Origin: Coprinellus micaceus
Taxonomy: Eukaryota; Basidiomycota; Agaricomycetes; Agaricales; Psathyrellaceae
Length of the DNA stretch: 64,000 bases
Direction of reading: 5' to 3'
Assembly: GCA_951394405.1 (NCBI GenBank)
Contig: OX596336.1
Location: 2,294,001-2,358,000 of the forward strand
How positions within the stretch are numbered: the stretch's first letter is position 1; the number at the start of each line of letters is the position of its first letter. Below, in pieces: positions 32,397 to 42,790 of the stretch. A program made the translations under genes and the position numbers. The notes under the pieces are model-generated. The model worked only from the letters and a program-made list of their open reading frames with translations, made no database searches and had not been told where the DNA came from.

Positions 32397-35321
32397 ATGC
32401 CTCCCAAGAAATCGGCGGCTGCAAAGTCCACAGCCCTCACGCGTACCGGGCCCAAGGAAGTTGTCAGTCATCCTACCCAAGCTAAGCAGCGCAAGGAGTA
32501 TGTCGAAAAACCCACCACCACGCGTGCCCTCGTCTTGAGGAATGGCAAGCATGGTGCCATGGGCACTGGAGAGCTCTTCATGTCGAATAGGATCACTGGG
32601 AAGGAGAAGCTCGATCTGTTGGCTGGTGAGCCCCGCCTTTTCCCAGATGCTGTTGATGATGAGACATTGACGCCCGTTGTCCCTGTTGCGCAGAGGAACT
32701 CATCGAAAAAATGAGGCAGGCCGTCCTGACCCCGTTCCGTATCGACCAAGCTTTGCGCATTTCAGAGTCCAAGTATACCGGTTCGTATTTGGCCCCCCTC
32801 CACGTCTCCAGAACTTTCTTCACTGAAACCTCTGACTCACAGAGTTCATTGACGATGTTGCGGACCTCAAGGATCCCCAGCTGTTCCGCTATGTGATCGA
32901 GGACGAGATCGTCGCCCGCACCCCTGTTGGCACCGAGCCTCGCCGCAACGCTACCAATGTCGCAAAGATCGTTAGCACCAGGTTCGTTGCTTTGTTTATC
33001 TGCACCCGTGAACCGTAGCTTAATAGCATCAGGATCCACAACACCTATATGGTTGCATCAGCCTGGAAACTCATCTCCGATACGCTCAAGAACCTCGAAG
33101 CCGAGGGTGTCACAGATGCGAACATCAAGAGCAAGTTGAAAACCGACGTCGAGTTGCGCCAGCGTTTCATGGTCCTCTACGATATGACCAAGAACTTGGT
33201 GAAGTTGTTCCATACTCGAGTCTCGGTTTTGGCGACTACCTGCCGTAAGCAAACGTAATTAACTCTTTCGCACGTCCATATACTGATCGTTATCATACAG
33301 CTTATTACGCCAAGTTTTTCAAGAGCCGCCCTGCAGAGTACTCTGCTCCGGGTGAGCAGGAGATGGTCTTCGACCTTGACGACAAGAAAGTCAGGGCCAT
33401 CACATCATCCTTCTTGGATTCGATCATCATCGAGCTGCTGTTCCCCGAGTCCAAGTTCCCCGAGGCCGTCCTCTACCAACTCCTCCAGGATGTCCTACAG
33501 GAGTCACCCAACCAGGCCAAGCGTTTCACCAGTGCTATGTGGAACGCCGTTGGTGACCTTTCGGTCAGCGTCCAGCTTCAGAGCATCCTCGAGGCTGCCA
33601 TCCTCGGCCCGGATGAGGAGACCTGGAAGAACGAACCGCGCACCATGCCCGAGGAGTTTGAGAAGTGGGTCGACGCACAGTTCTACTCTGACAAGGCGAC
33701 TGGAAAGTTCGAAAGCTGGAAGGAAATCATCTTTCCTCTCGTCACCACCAGGAAGAAGGAAGTTCTGGACAAGATGTGGAAGCAAATCAACACGGTCAGT
33801 TGGGGTACTTCGTACACAACCTGCTAAACTAAATATGGAACCACCCACAGAACTTCAAGAACCTTGCCGGTGTCGACATCGACACTATTTGGCAACTGAA
33901 TGGCGCTTTCGACATCAAGCCGCAGTGGTCGTCCTACTACATCCCTGGCTTGGCCGAAGAGGACGAAGAGGAAGAGGGTCCTGATGGTGTGCGCCGCCTT
34001 ACCGGCGGTAAGAAGCGGTTGGCTTTGACTTCTGGGGATGGTTACGAGTCTGCCGACTCGATGCCCGCCCTCCAGTCGATCTCCAACAGTTCCGAAGAGG
34101 ATTACAGTAGCGAAGAGGAGAGCGACGATGACGAGGACTGGGAATCTGAGTCCGAAGGTTATGACGAGGAACAGGAGGACATGCTCCGTGAGATGCTCCG
34201 TGAGGCCATGGATGCTGCCCATGAGGTCGATTGGTTCGAGGCTGCGAAGAAAGCTGAGCAGGATGAGCTTGACCCCTTGAAGTCTGCCGAGAGGAAGGGT
34301 AACCCCTTCATGAACTTGCTCGGCTCCTTGAGGGGTAAGTTAGTGTGAGCTAAAATTGTTCCATCTGTTCTGACGTCGTCTCCTGCAGGGCGTTTCCTGA
34401 ATTCGGGCACCAAGCTCAAGGCTCAGACCCAACGCACAGAAGCTCGTCGTGGCGCATTCCGTGCTAAGCCCAGCGGTGCTCCCAAGGAGGTTCCCAAGGG
34501 GGCACCCCCGAAGCCCGCTAAAGGTATAGGTTTCACTTTTCCACCGTACCTGCTCGAATCTCACGGGTCCGATCGTAGATGGGGATGCTGGACAATCCCA
34601 GAAGACCACCGTGGAAGAGGTTGAGGATGAAGATGCCGACGTTGGTGGTGCATCCGGCGCCGCCAAGAAGAAGAAGAAAAAGAAGAACAACAAGAAGAAG
34701 AAGGCCGGAGAGGAAGGAGCCGCACCCGCCAGCCCTGCTGCCGCTACCCCGTCGATGTCTAACTTCCATATCCCCGTTGGCACCACTGAAGCTCAGTCTG
34801 GCCATTCATATCTCAAGGAGATCAAGCAGAGTGAGAAGGCCAAGGTTAAGACCCGCGCCGACCACGCCTCTATCTTCTCCAACCAGACCGAGGAGCAGAA
34901 GGGTGGCTTGTTCTCCAAGGTCAAGACGGCACTGGGCGGGAAGGCCGATGAGACCAAGAACGCCAAGTACACTTGGTTCTCCAGGTTGAGTAAGAAAGCT
35001 ACCGACTCTATGCATCAGCTCTTGAGGACCGGTGAGGATGCCGGCAAGCAGCCCTCTCCCATGAAGTGGGAGACGTTCGTCAAGCTCATGAGGGAGATGG
35101 GCTTCGAGTACGACCCTAGCACCGCCGGGTCTAGCGTTCGCTTCGATCCTCCCAACCCCAAGGACCACCCTATCAGCATTCATAAGCCCCACCCCGACTC
35201 GACTCTCACCCCAATTATGTTGATCAAGATCGGAAAGAGGTTGAAGAGGTACTACGGCTGGAACGAGGAGGACTTCATCAAGCAAACCACCGCTGCTACC
35301 GCTGCTGAGGGTCGTACCTAA
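32397..35321 (+). CDS. IPA-type fungal protein with C-terminal HicA-like domain
   Basis: Roughly 860 residues over about seven exons. The start MPPKKSAAAKSTALTRTGPK is followed by a helical domain (KLDLLAELIEKMRQAV, EFIDDVADLKDPQLFRYVIE, WKLISDTLKNLEAEGV, FLDSIIIELLFPESKFPEAV) conserved in fungal IPA-like proteins. An acidic region and a lysine block (KKKKKKKNNKKKK) follow. The C-terminal 85 residues resemble the HicA/YcfA double-stranded RNA-binding fold: WETFVKLMREMGF, GSSVRFDPP, ISIHKPHPDS and IKIGKRLKRYYGW. Bacterial HicA proteins are mRNA interferases with a catalytic His after the conserved Gly-Ser. Here that position is Ser, so nuclease activity is doubtful while RNA binding stays possible. 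The alternative start MRLFVLSIS upstream is not ATG-initiated. Confidence 0.7.
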
Positions 35322-35515
35322 GTAGAGGACCCATCAACCTGTTCTTCCCTTCTTCGGGGTCTCGTTCCCCTCGTTTCAAGGCCATATGAAATCCCCTTCT
35401 GAAAGTTGACAATGTACATATCCCCCAAGCTCAAACGTTCAAGTTCCCAGTTCATCCCAGTAAAGTATAAAATCGATACAAGTAGCCCCTAGTAGTCCTG
35501 CAAACAATTACGTGT

Positions 35516-37073
35516 TTATGGTACCAATAGTCCGACAAGGCTTTGGATCCTCCACATGGAGGAGAGCCGCTCCATCTGCCACAACGAGGGCTCACATTAC
35601 TGGGCAGGTTTCGGGAAAGCCATTGTGACAAACGTACCAGGCGTATGAATCCATCTTCGCGCACTATTCGTGCAACTAGTTGCTCCAGGACGTCGTCTGG
35701 CAAATCATATAACCCGGTTGCCTCGCGCAGAGATGGCAGCATTGCATCTGCCAGAGAAGATGAAGAAGAAACTGGATGTTGCTGTTGTTGCTGTGAGGTG
35801 GCTGATTGGCTGTTGGAAATGTGACTATCGTCCCTGTAGTTAGCGCTGGGGCCTGAGGAGGTCAAAGGCGAAGACGATGGTAGTTGGGGTGGAAGTTGCT
35901 GGTGCTGCTGGGCAGAATAGGCAAAAGAAGGGTTGTAGTCGTGCCTTTCGAGCGGAGGACGAATAGATTTTGTTGTCGGGATGAAAGGCGGCGGACCCAT
36001 GACCTGCGACGGTTGGCCTTGAAGCGGATGCTGCTGTCTCATAGAAGAAAATCGCAGATGATCGTTGTCCAGGTCGACGTCCATTGGCATGATAGGAGGG
36101 TCGGAAGAAAACTGAAGCCGCGAGAAAACGGATGCGTCGCTTGCAGGAACTGGGTCTAAAGATACGGGCGGACCAGGATCGCCTGCAGCTTTCCGACCAG
36201 CTGCGGGCATGAAACCGCCGGGAAACGCGAAATGCGAGAAGTCGTGAGCGGGAGCCCGTAGTGCTGGGCCTGCTGCTGTCTGGCGTTGAGACGCGGCGCC
36301 GGCTAGAGGAACCGAAGTCCTTGAAGGGGCCACACTCTGAGTTCTACAAGCAGGTGCGGCCTTGGGACGGACCGGAGGCGGGGCTATGGTGGGACCACTG
36401 TTGAGGAGCTGGGTCCCTTGAGGCGCAGTTACTGCTAGAGTTTTGCATGGGCAAACACTTCTGATAGCCTGAACAAAGTCTCCAGCATCCTTCGAGGATC
36501 CGAAGGTAACTTGGAATCGTCGGTAAATCTGTGAGAGACACGCGTTCAGCAGCTAACCACGAAATGGTTGAGGTGATGCCACGGACAGGCTGAGTCGCGT
36601 CAGGTCGGGAGAAGAGGTATCTCAGACCAACGAGGGTGTCGCGACAAACTGCTTTCAAGGGAAGTCCTTCCGAGTGTTGACGCTTCGGCAGATTGTTTTC
36701 GATGTCGGAGAACGAGAAGAGGTCTAGGTCTTCCTGTATGCGGACGAGGATGGTTTATAAGTCGCATATAGTCACAAGTGTGAGCCCAGGGAGAAAGACA
36801 TGCAAGAACAACTGGGGGTTGCGAGCCCTGAGAGTTCGCGGAGAGCGGGTCTTCCTGATTTCCTTCGTTCATTACCCAGAGTACTCGCAGCCTAAGAGAC
36901 TCCAAATCTCCTTTGGGTGACTTCGTAGTTTTGTCGAGGACGACGTAAACGGTTGGGTTGGTGAAGTGCTGCCATTCGGGCACAGGAGCTTGCGACTTGT
37001 GGAGCTTCTGAGGGTAGGATCTAGAATACCTGCTGGCTACGAATTTCGAGGTCGCCGTTGTGGAATAACTCAT
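35516..37073 (-). CDS. Candidate meiotic recombination protein Rec114
   Basis: Rec114 works with Mei4 and Mer2 to activate Spo11 breaks. The N-terminus (MSYSTTATSKFVASRYSRSY, PVPEWQHFTNPTVYVVL, LESLRLRVLWVMNEG) fits the beta-rich PH-like start. After a small exon with DLDLFSFSDIENNLPKRQ come LKAVCRDTLVGLRYLFSR, ISWLAAERVSLTDLPTI and RRFQVTFGSSKDAGDFVQAI, matching the Rec114 pattern of an FxVxF strand followed by a helix. A long Gln/Ser/Pro-rich region follows. The C-terminus reads LPDDVLEQLVARIVREDGF, then after an intron IRLMERLSSMWRI, like the conserved Rec114 C-terminal helix. The match is by pattern, not strong identity. Meiotic genes diverge fast, so this remains a candidate. Confidence 0.55.
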
Positions 37074-37407
37074 GGTTTATCGTCGCAATCAAGGAAGGTT
37101 AGAGCCAAGGAGGAAGGTAACTCAGGCTCGGACATTTTAGGGGGCGATCACTGTCGCGTCTATTTACAAGCGATGCTCCTTCCCCTGTATCTCCCTCCTG
37201 GTCGCCGCCACTCTGACAATTCAGTAGCGTATCAGAAGTGAGCACAACCCATGTGGGTCGACGGATTCGAACGATACAGATCCAGTGCTGTGGCAGGCCT
37301 TCGCCGCGTGGAACCCTGTCATCATAACTCGCATACTGCTCACTTGGCTCACCCCCAAAGCGCGAATAAATACCCCGTAACAGCACACGACCTCCCAATC
37401 CACTGCC

Positions 37408-38466
37408 ATGTCTCCAGATCTCTACCTTTGCGTCGACTGCGGCGGCACGAAGACCGCCGCAGCGATCTGCGATGCCAAAGGCAATATTGTCGGACGAGGA
37501 ACGGGAGGACCTTCGAACATCACCTATCTCACTGTCGAGGACTTCATCGTATCGGTCCAGACGGCCGTCCTCGCTTCACTGAAGGATGTTCGCCCCGAGA
37601 TTGAAAATCTCCCTCCCAAGAACCCCCTATTCGCCGCAGCTTGGCTGGGAATCTCTGGCGCAGACTCCCCCGCCGCCATTGCGAAGGTTACCCCAGCTAT
37701 CTCGACCTTGCTGGGAATCCCCACTGGTCCCAACCTCACCCTCGCCAACGATACCCATTTGCTTGCAGCTCCCGTGCGCATGTACTCGGATGTTAGCCAC
37801 GCCGTTGCCATCATTGCGGGAACGGGGTCGATTGCCGTTGGATTCAAGCGGGAGGAAGGGAAGATTATGGAATTAGGCAGGGTCGGAGGGTGGGGCTGGA
37901 TCTTGGGCGACGAAGGGGGTGGATACGATGTTGGGAGGGAAACCCTGAGGCAGCTTCTGGTCGAAGAAGACCTCGCCTCGGTTCGTGGGACGGCATCGCC
38001 TCCCAGCAAGCTTAGGGACAGAGTCTTGGCCAAGTTCAATGTCGCAACAGTGATGGAGGTCCTTGGAGAGGTGTATCACCCTGACCCCAAGGGTGAACAG
38101 GATGGAGGGGAAGGGCTGCGTTTCCTTCCTCGCGAGAAACGGTTGTCGTCACTCCCACTCCTTGTTTTTGAAGCAGCTTTTGAGGAGGGCGATTGGTTGG
38201 CCAAGAGGATCCTGGACAACTCCGCGAAGCAGCTAGTCGGACAAATCGCCCAGTTGTTGGGGGATGGTGGGGAAGTTCGAGCAGAACGCCGTATCAAAGC
38301 CAAGGAGTCTGTTATATCTTTCGGAGGGTCTTTGGCGGGTGTGGAGAATTATCGACAGATCATCCTTGGCCAGTTGGCGGGGAAGGGACATATCTTCCCC
38401 TATGTCCATTTCATCGATGACGCCGCCGCTACGGGGGCTGCAGGTCTCGCTGCGACTTTCAATTAA
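37408..38466 (+). CDS. N-acetylglucosamine kinase (BadF/BadG-type ATPase fold)
   Basis: Single-exon gene for 352 residues, the usual length of the family. ASKHA-fold ATPase motifs are clear: phosphate-1 loop LCVDCGGTKTAAAICD, GISGADSP, phosphate-2 loop AIIAGTGSIAVGF and the signature VGGWGWILGDEGGGYDVG found in eukaryotic GlcNAc kinases. The C-terminus SFGGSLAGVENYRQIIL contains the adenosine-binding segment. It would phosphorylate GlcNAc released from chitin or glycans to GlcNAc-6-phosphate in the cytosol. Distinction from related glucosamine kinases is by similarity only. Confidence 0.88.
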   Translation: MSPDLYLCVDCGGTKTAAAICDAKGNIVGRGTGGPSNITYLTVEDFIVSVQTAVLASLKDVRPEIENLPPKNPLFAAAWLGISGADSPAAIAKVTPAISTLLGIPTGPNLTLANDTHLLAAPVRMYSDVSHAVAIIAGTGSIAVGFKREEGKIMELGRVGGWGWILGDEGGGYDVGRETLRQLLVEEDLASVRGTASPPSKLRDRVLAKFNVATVMEVLGEVYHPDPKGEQDGGEGLRFLPREKRLSSLPLLVFEAAFEEGDWLAKRILDNSAKQLVGQIAQLLGDGGEVRAERRIKAKESVISFGGSLAGVENYRQIILGQLAGKGHIFPYVHFIDDAAATGAAGLAATFN

Positions 38467-38655
38467 TGGCCATGTAGAAACGACAAGTTCAATAGATGTA
38501 TTGGACATGTAGAGCTTCACCGCCGACGTCATTCCACGTGCGAAGCGGGGCGACGCGTCGCGAGTTGGGGTCGCGTCTTTCGTATCCCACTACTCCCATT
38601 GAACCAGCTTCAATCTCCCCCAACGCCAACTTCTCGATTGGGCGTCCCTCCGGCG

Positions 38656-40395
38656 ATGTCGCCATTAACTCGGGCATGGTACCTGTGCCTACTGTCTTAC
38701 ATAGTCGCCTCTGTCCTCTACACCACCAGCTTCCTAGTGGTTCATCTCTTTGGGCCACCCGTCAAAACCTTCGGACTCGGTATCTCGCCAAAATCGCCGC
38801 TATGGATAGCAAAGGACACTTGGGACATCTCAAAGATGGGTGATATCGGCGCCGCCCAAAGCACTCAGGAAATGGCAACTCTCGTCGAAGATCCTGGGGT
38901 ATCCTCCACCCTCGAATCAGACCTTTTGACTCTGAATATCTGGCCACAAGCCAACTCCACGGCGCGCTACAGACCTTCGACGGGACGAAATCCCTTAGCC
39001 TTGGAGGAGGAGTTGATATTTTCCAAAGCGTTTGCTACTTCTATGAACCCTAGCAAGATTATCCCTTACTTCTATAAGGCGTCCGAGCGCTTTCGACAGG
39101 ACGATGTGACGATCGCCAGCATCATAACAAGCGACCGCCTTGACGTGTTGGTCCGGCTCGTCGAGAAGTACAAGGGTACGTTCCGCGCCAACTCTGCCCT
39201 GCACTTGCCTAAACCGAAACCCTACAGGTCCTATCTCTGTTACCTTCCATGTCAAGAATACGACTCACGAAATTCAACCGACTCTGGATAGACTAGAGAA
39301 GGTTTTTGCTGTCTCTGAGCTCATGTCACGCTTCGTCGATGTGCACCTGGTCATCGACTCCTTCGACCGGCAGTTCAACACCTGGCGAAACATAGCGCGG
39401 CTCTTCGCTCGGACTGACTTTATCTTGATGCTCGACATAGATTTCTTTCCCTGCACAGACTTTCGGCTCAGCTTGCATAAAAATCCTTGGATCAGACGAC
39501 AACTTCAGACGGGACTGGCTGCTATGGTTTTGCCTGCTTTCGAATACACGAATTTTGAGGAAGGGAAGAACTCTTCGAACTTCCCTTTCAAGAAGCCAGT
39601 ACGTTGTTTCCCCAAATTTAGTTTTCTCCAAGCTTGCACTCACGCGGCGTGGGCAGGAGTTGCTAAAACTTGTCAAGGCCAAGAAGATCGACATGTTTCA
39701 TGCCGTATGGAAGCCTGGCCATAACAGCACGGACTATGCCAGGTTCTACTCGGCGTCTCCTGGAGAGATATACGAGGTGAAGGAATATCAATCAGCATAT
39801 GAACCATATGTTATTTTGAAGAAGGTTGGGCCGCCCTGGTAGGTTCTTCGAATCCCGGTCACTCAAAGCACTGGAAATTCTGATCTTGGTGAAGGTGTGA
39901 AGAACGTTTCGTAGGGTATGGCGGGAATAAAGCTGCTTGTCTCTTCGAAATGTTCCTTTCGGGGATCAAGTACTATGTGCTTGCAGACCACTTTCTCATT
40001 CACCAGAACCACCTCTACGAAGAAACGGCTCGTAGATCAGAAGTAAGCCCTGTAACCCAAACAAATCGATCCTGGCTCACGATTTTATCGAATAGAGGAA
40101 GTATAACCGCAAGATATACGCCGGATTCAAGGAAGAAGTCTGCTTCAGGTCAGTCACCGGCCCGGGAATGAGAGCCAGTTGTACTTGGTTGACAGCATAA
40201 CCCTATTGAAGGTATCTGAGAAGCTATCGGGATACAGGTACCCTAAACACCACTCGAGCGAAGAATGCAGTTGCTGAGTGCAAGAAGCTGAGATCAATCA
40301 GAACCTCTGCCCCTCAGGTGAGGAGCAAGCGCTCGGGGGTGGACCTATGCACGTTCAACGCACTAATTTATTCGCGACAGTTATTGGGCGGTTAG
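38656..40395 (+). CDS. LARGE-like glycosyltransferase, family GT49
   Basis: Type II membrane protein of the Golgi class. The start MSPLTRAWYLCLLSYIVASV provides a signal anchor. The catalytic region contains FRQDDVTIASIITSDRLDVL, GPISVTFHV, the metal-binding D-x-D in FILMLDIDFFPC and AAMVLPAFEYTNF. Later parts are HAVWKPGHNSTDYARFY, YEPYVILKKVGPPW, CEERFVGYGGNKAACLFEM and YVLADHFLIHQNH, all matching the GT49 (LARGE second domain, B4GAT1) pattern. About six exons. The C-terminal exon after the GTCAGT..TTGAAG intron (YLRSYRDTGTLNTTRAKN) is less certain, so the end could be slightly earlier. Acceptors in fungi are unknown; a cell-surface glycan role is inferred. Confidence 0.85.
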
Positions 40396-41004
40396 CCTGG
40401 CCTCTGTCCCCAAAGATTTTCAAGTGTACTCCAGCAACCACCGTAATAAAAGAGGATCTCCAATGCTTCCCCGGCGTATTCAATCGGGTGTTCAATGGAA
40501 GCTCCACCGAGATTCGAAAATTCAGGCGCGTGCCCGAAACAAGTGTATGGGGTATCGTGAGGACAATAGGCAAAGCCCGATTGAAAGCGATCGACGCGAT
40601 GATTTGTCTTATTTCTCCGGAACTGGTCCAGATCGTCCCTTTAACGAAAACCAATGAACCTCGGAGGTCGGACCGACCCTCCTTTAGCGAGCACGCAGCG
40701 GACCAGCGGCTGATACAAGCGCCCACAAGCGAACATATTGCATGGCACCTGGCATGAACTCGGCGCTTGCGCATGTGCCGCCGGGCCGGCGAAGAGCAAA
40801 TTCCCCAGAAAGCCCCTATTTTACCCTTTTTGAGAGGGGCTCGGCTTCTCCCATCATGGATTGCGCTCGCCGTCTGACCAAATCCTCGTATGCTCCCGTG
40901 ACGAGCTTGGGGCTGGATACTTAATGCACACGGTTGGGGTTCTCCTGACGCCACGATCTTCCCTCCTCCGTCACAGTGGTTCGTTATCGCCTTCCTTACC
41001 AGCA
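40396..41004. other. Intergenic region upstream of the 2-hydroxyacid dehydrogenase
   Basis: About 610 bp. The minus strand holds a 247-codon open frame (40355-41098), but it is rich in Arg/Ser/Cys, shows no domain and overlaps coding sequence of the flanking plus-strand genes. Nothing else was recognised. Confidence 0.4.
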
Positions 41005-42312
41005 TGCCCCCTCGGATACTTATCTGCAGTGAGTGTCTCTTCTCATGCTTCGAATCACGACGGTTGAGATTAGAACAGGCACTATTGTCTGGGCCCATGA
41101 TGATGTGAAGGCTTTACTTGGGGACATTGCGGAAATTGTCGTGAGTCTAACCTGCATGCCTCATGTCCGCGCATCACAATGAATGGTGTCTTATCACGAT
41201 TAGTATGTCGACTCGCTCGATCGGAAGTCGTTCCTAGCAGAGTTCAAGCCTGGGGGAAAGTACGAGGGCACCATTGGCATCTACCGGGAGAACGCTTCTG
41301 CATCCAAGATTGGTGTCTTCGATAAGGAGCTTATTGCTGGTTTGCCGTCCTCGGTCAAATGGATTGCCCATAACGGTGCAGGCTATGACCCGGTTGATGT
41401 GCATGCGTGCATTGCTAAAGGTATGCGGTTTCCCAGGGCGCCCGACGGCAAAGGCCCAAATTCACCTGAGCCTGGTGCCGGAACAGGAATTTACCTCTCG
41501 AACACACCCGGAGCTGTCGATGACGCAACCGCGACTACCGCGTTGTACCTCCTCATCTCAACGCTACGACAATACGCTAGGGCTGAGCGATCTCTGCGAG
41601 AACTCAAATGGAAGCCAGACGGGATCAACAAAGTCGCGCACGATGTTACCGGCAGGACTCTTGGGATCCTTGGTCTCGGAGGGATCGGATTGCGTTTAGC
41701 GGAGCTCGTGCAGTCATTCCCCATGAGGGTGATTTACCACTCCCGGAATCGGAATCCTAACGCTCCGAGCTATTGCGAGTACTTCGAGAGTGTGGAGGAG
41801 ATGTTGGCACATACAGACGTGCTGAGTGTGCATGTCCCGTTGAGACAGGACACTATAGGCCTCGTTGGCGAGAAGTGGATCCGAACGCTCAAGCCCAACT
41901 CAATTATAATCAACACGGCGCGCGGAAAGGTTATCGACGAGGAAGCACTGATCAGGGCTTTAGAAGATGGTCATGTAAGTTTTTTTTATCACCGATACCC
42001 TGCCCTGCTCCGGATGTACGTTTTGTTGACGGTCTCTTCCCATGTCTCTCATGTCCCTAGCTCGCCGCCGCTGGCCTCGACGTGTTCCCGAGCGAGCCCG
42101 AGGTGAACCCCAGGCTTCTCGACTTCCCCCAGGTCACTCTACTTCCCCACATGGGCACCGAAAATCAAGATTCACAACGAAAGATGGAGGTCCGGGCACT
42201 GACAAATCTCAAAGACTTTTTGACCACTGGCCGAGGCAAGGACCTTGTCATTGAATACAATCAACACCCTGCGTTACTCTCCGCTCTTCAGAAGGTGATG
42301 TCGAAGCTATAG
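41005..42312 (+). CDS. D-2-hydroxyacid dehydrogenase (glyoxylate/hydroxypyruvate reductase type)
   Basis: Five exons. The start MPPRILIC is joined across two short introns to TIVWAHDDVKALLGDIAEIV and VDSLDRKSFLAEFKPGGKY. Substrate-domain motif: VKWIAHNGAGYDPVDVHAC. The cofactor domain has GILGLGGIGLRLAEL (GxGxxG) followed by VIYHSRNRN; Arg after the second strand suggests NADPH preference. The catalytic Arg is in IINTARGKVIDEEAL, Glu lies in the following segment and His is in LLPHMGTE. The end reads HPALLSALQKVMSKL. Likely activity is reduction of glyoxylate or hydroxypyruvate; the exact substrate is not fixed by sequence. Confidence 0.88.
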
Positions 42313-42790
42313 CTTGAATTCCTTTCCCTTTTCCCGTTCGACTGTGGGCTGATACCATCTATATTTTTTCTTGGATACGCTTTCGCTTTGTTTGGGGTCG
42401 GGATCCGGAAGAAGTGACCTGGGGGGTGGGCTGCTGTCGCCAGTCACAGCTAACTACGTATAGTATCACAGACAAAGGCAATTCATTTTATCGCTATGTA
42501 TTCCACGCCTCCAATAAATCGATAGTGACGGTGGTCCGGAAGCTGGGCGAGTCGTACCCGGGCTGCGTCGGACAGGCGCCCGACGCCCTGGCTGTCTGAT
42601 AGGCGCGCATCACCTGCCACCGATACGGGTTGATGCCATCTGGTATCCTCATGAAACGTACAATCCCAAGACGACTCGACCTAAAATACTGTACAAGAGG
42701 GAGGAAAAGGGGAAAAGGGTATACGAATGCTCTATGAATATAAATTCCAGGAAGTGGTCACGGTATCCCGAATGCGAGAGATCAAAAATT
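42313..42790. other. Convergent intergenic region
   Basis: About 480 bp between two 3' ends. It contains AT-rich stretches suitable for polyadenylation of both genes and no recognised gene. Confidence 0.4.

Noticed and set aside
37255..37330. Possible tRNA on the minus strand near GTTCGAATCC
   Set aside because: Bases around the putative T-loop do not pair into a stem and no cloverleaf can be drawn.
40355..41098. 247-codon open frame on the minus strand
   Set aside because: It overlaps the coding ends of the flanking plus-strand genes, has no domain, and is rich in Arg, Ser and Cys as expected for an antisense frame.
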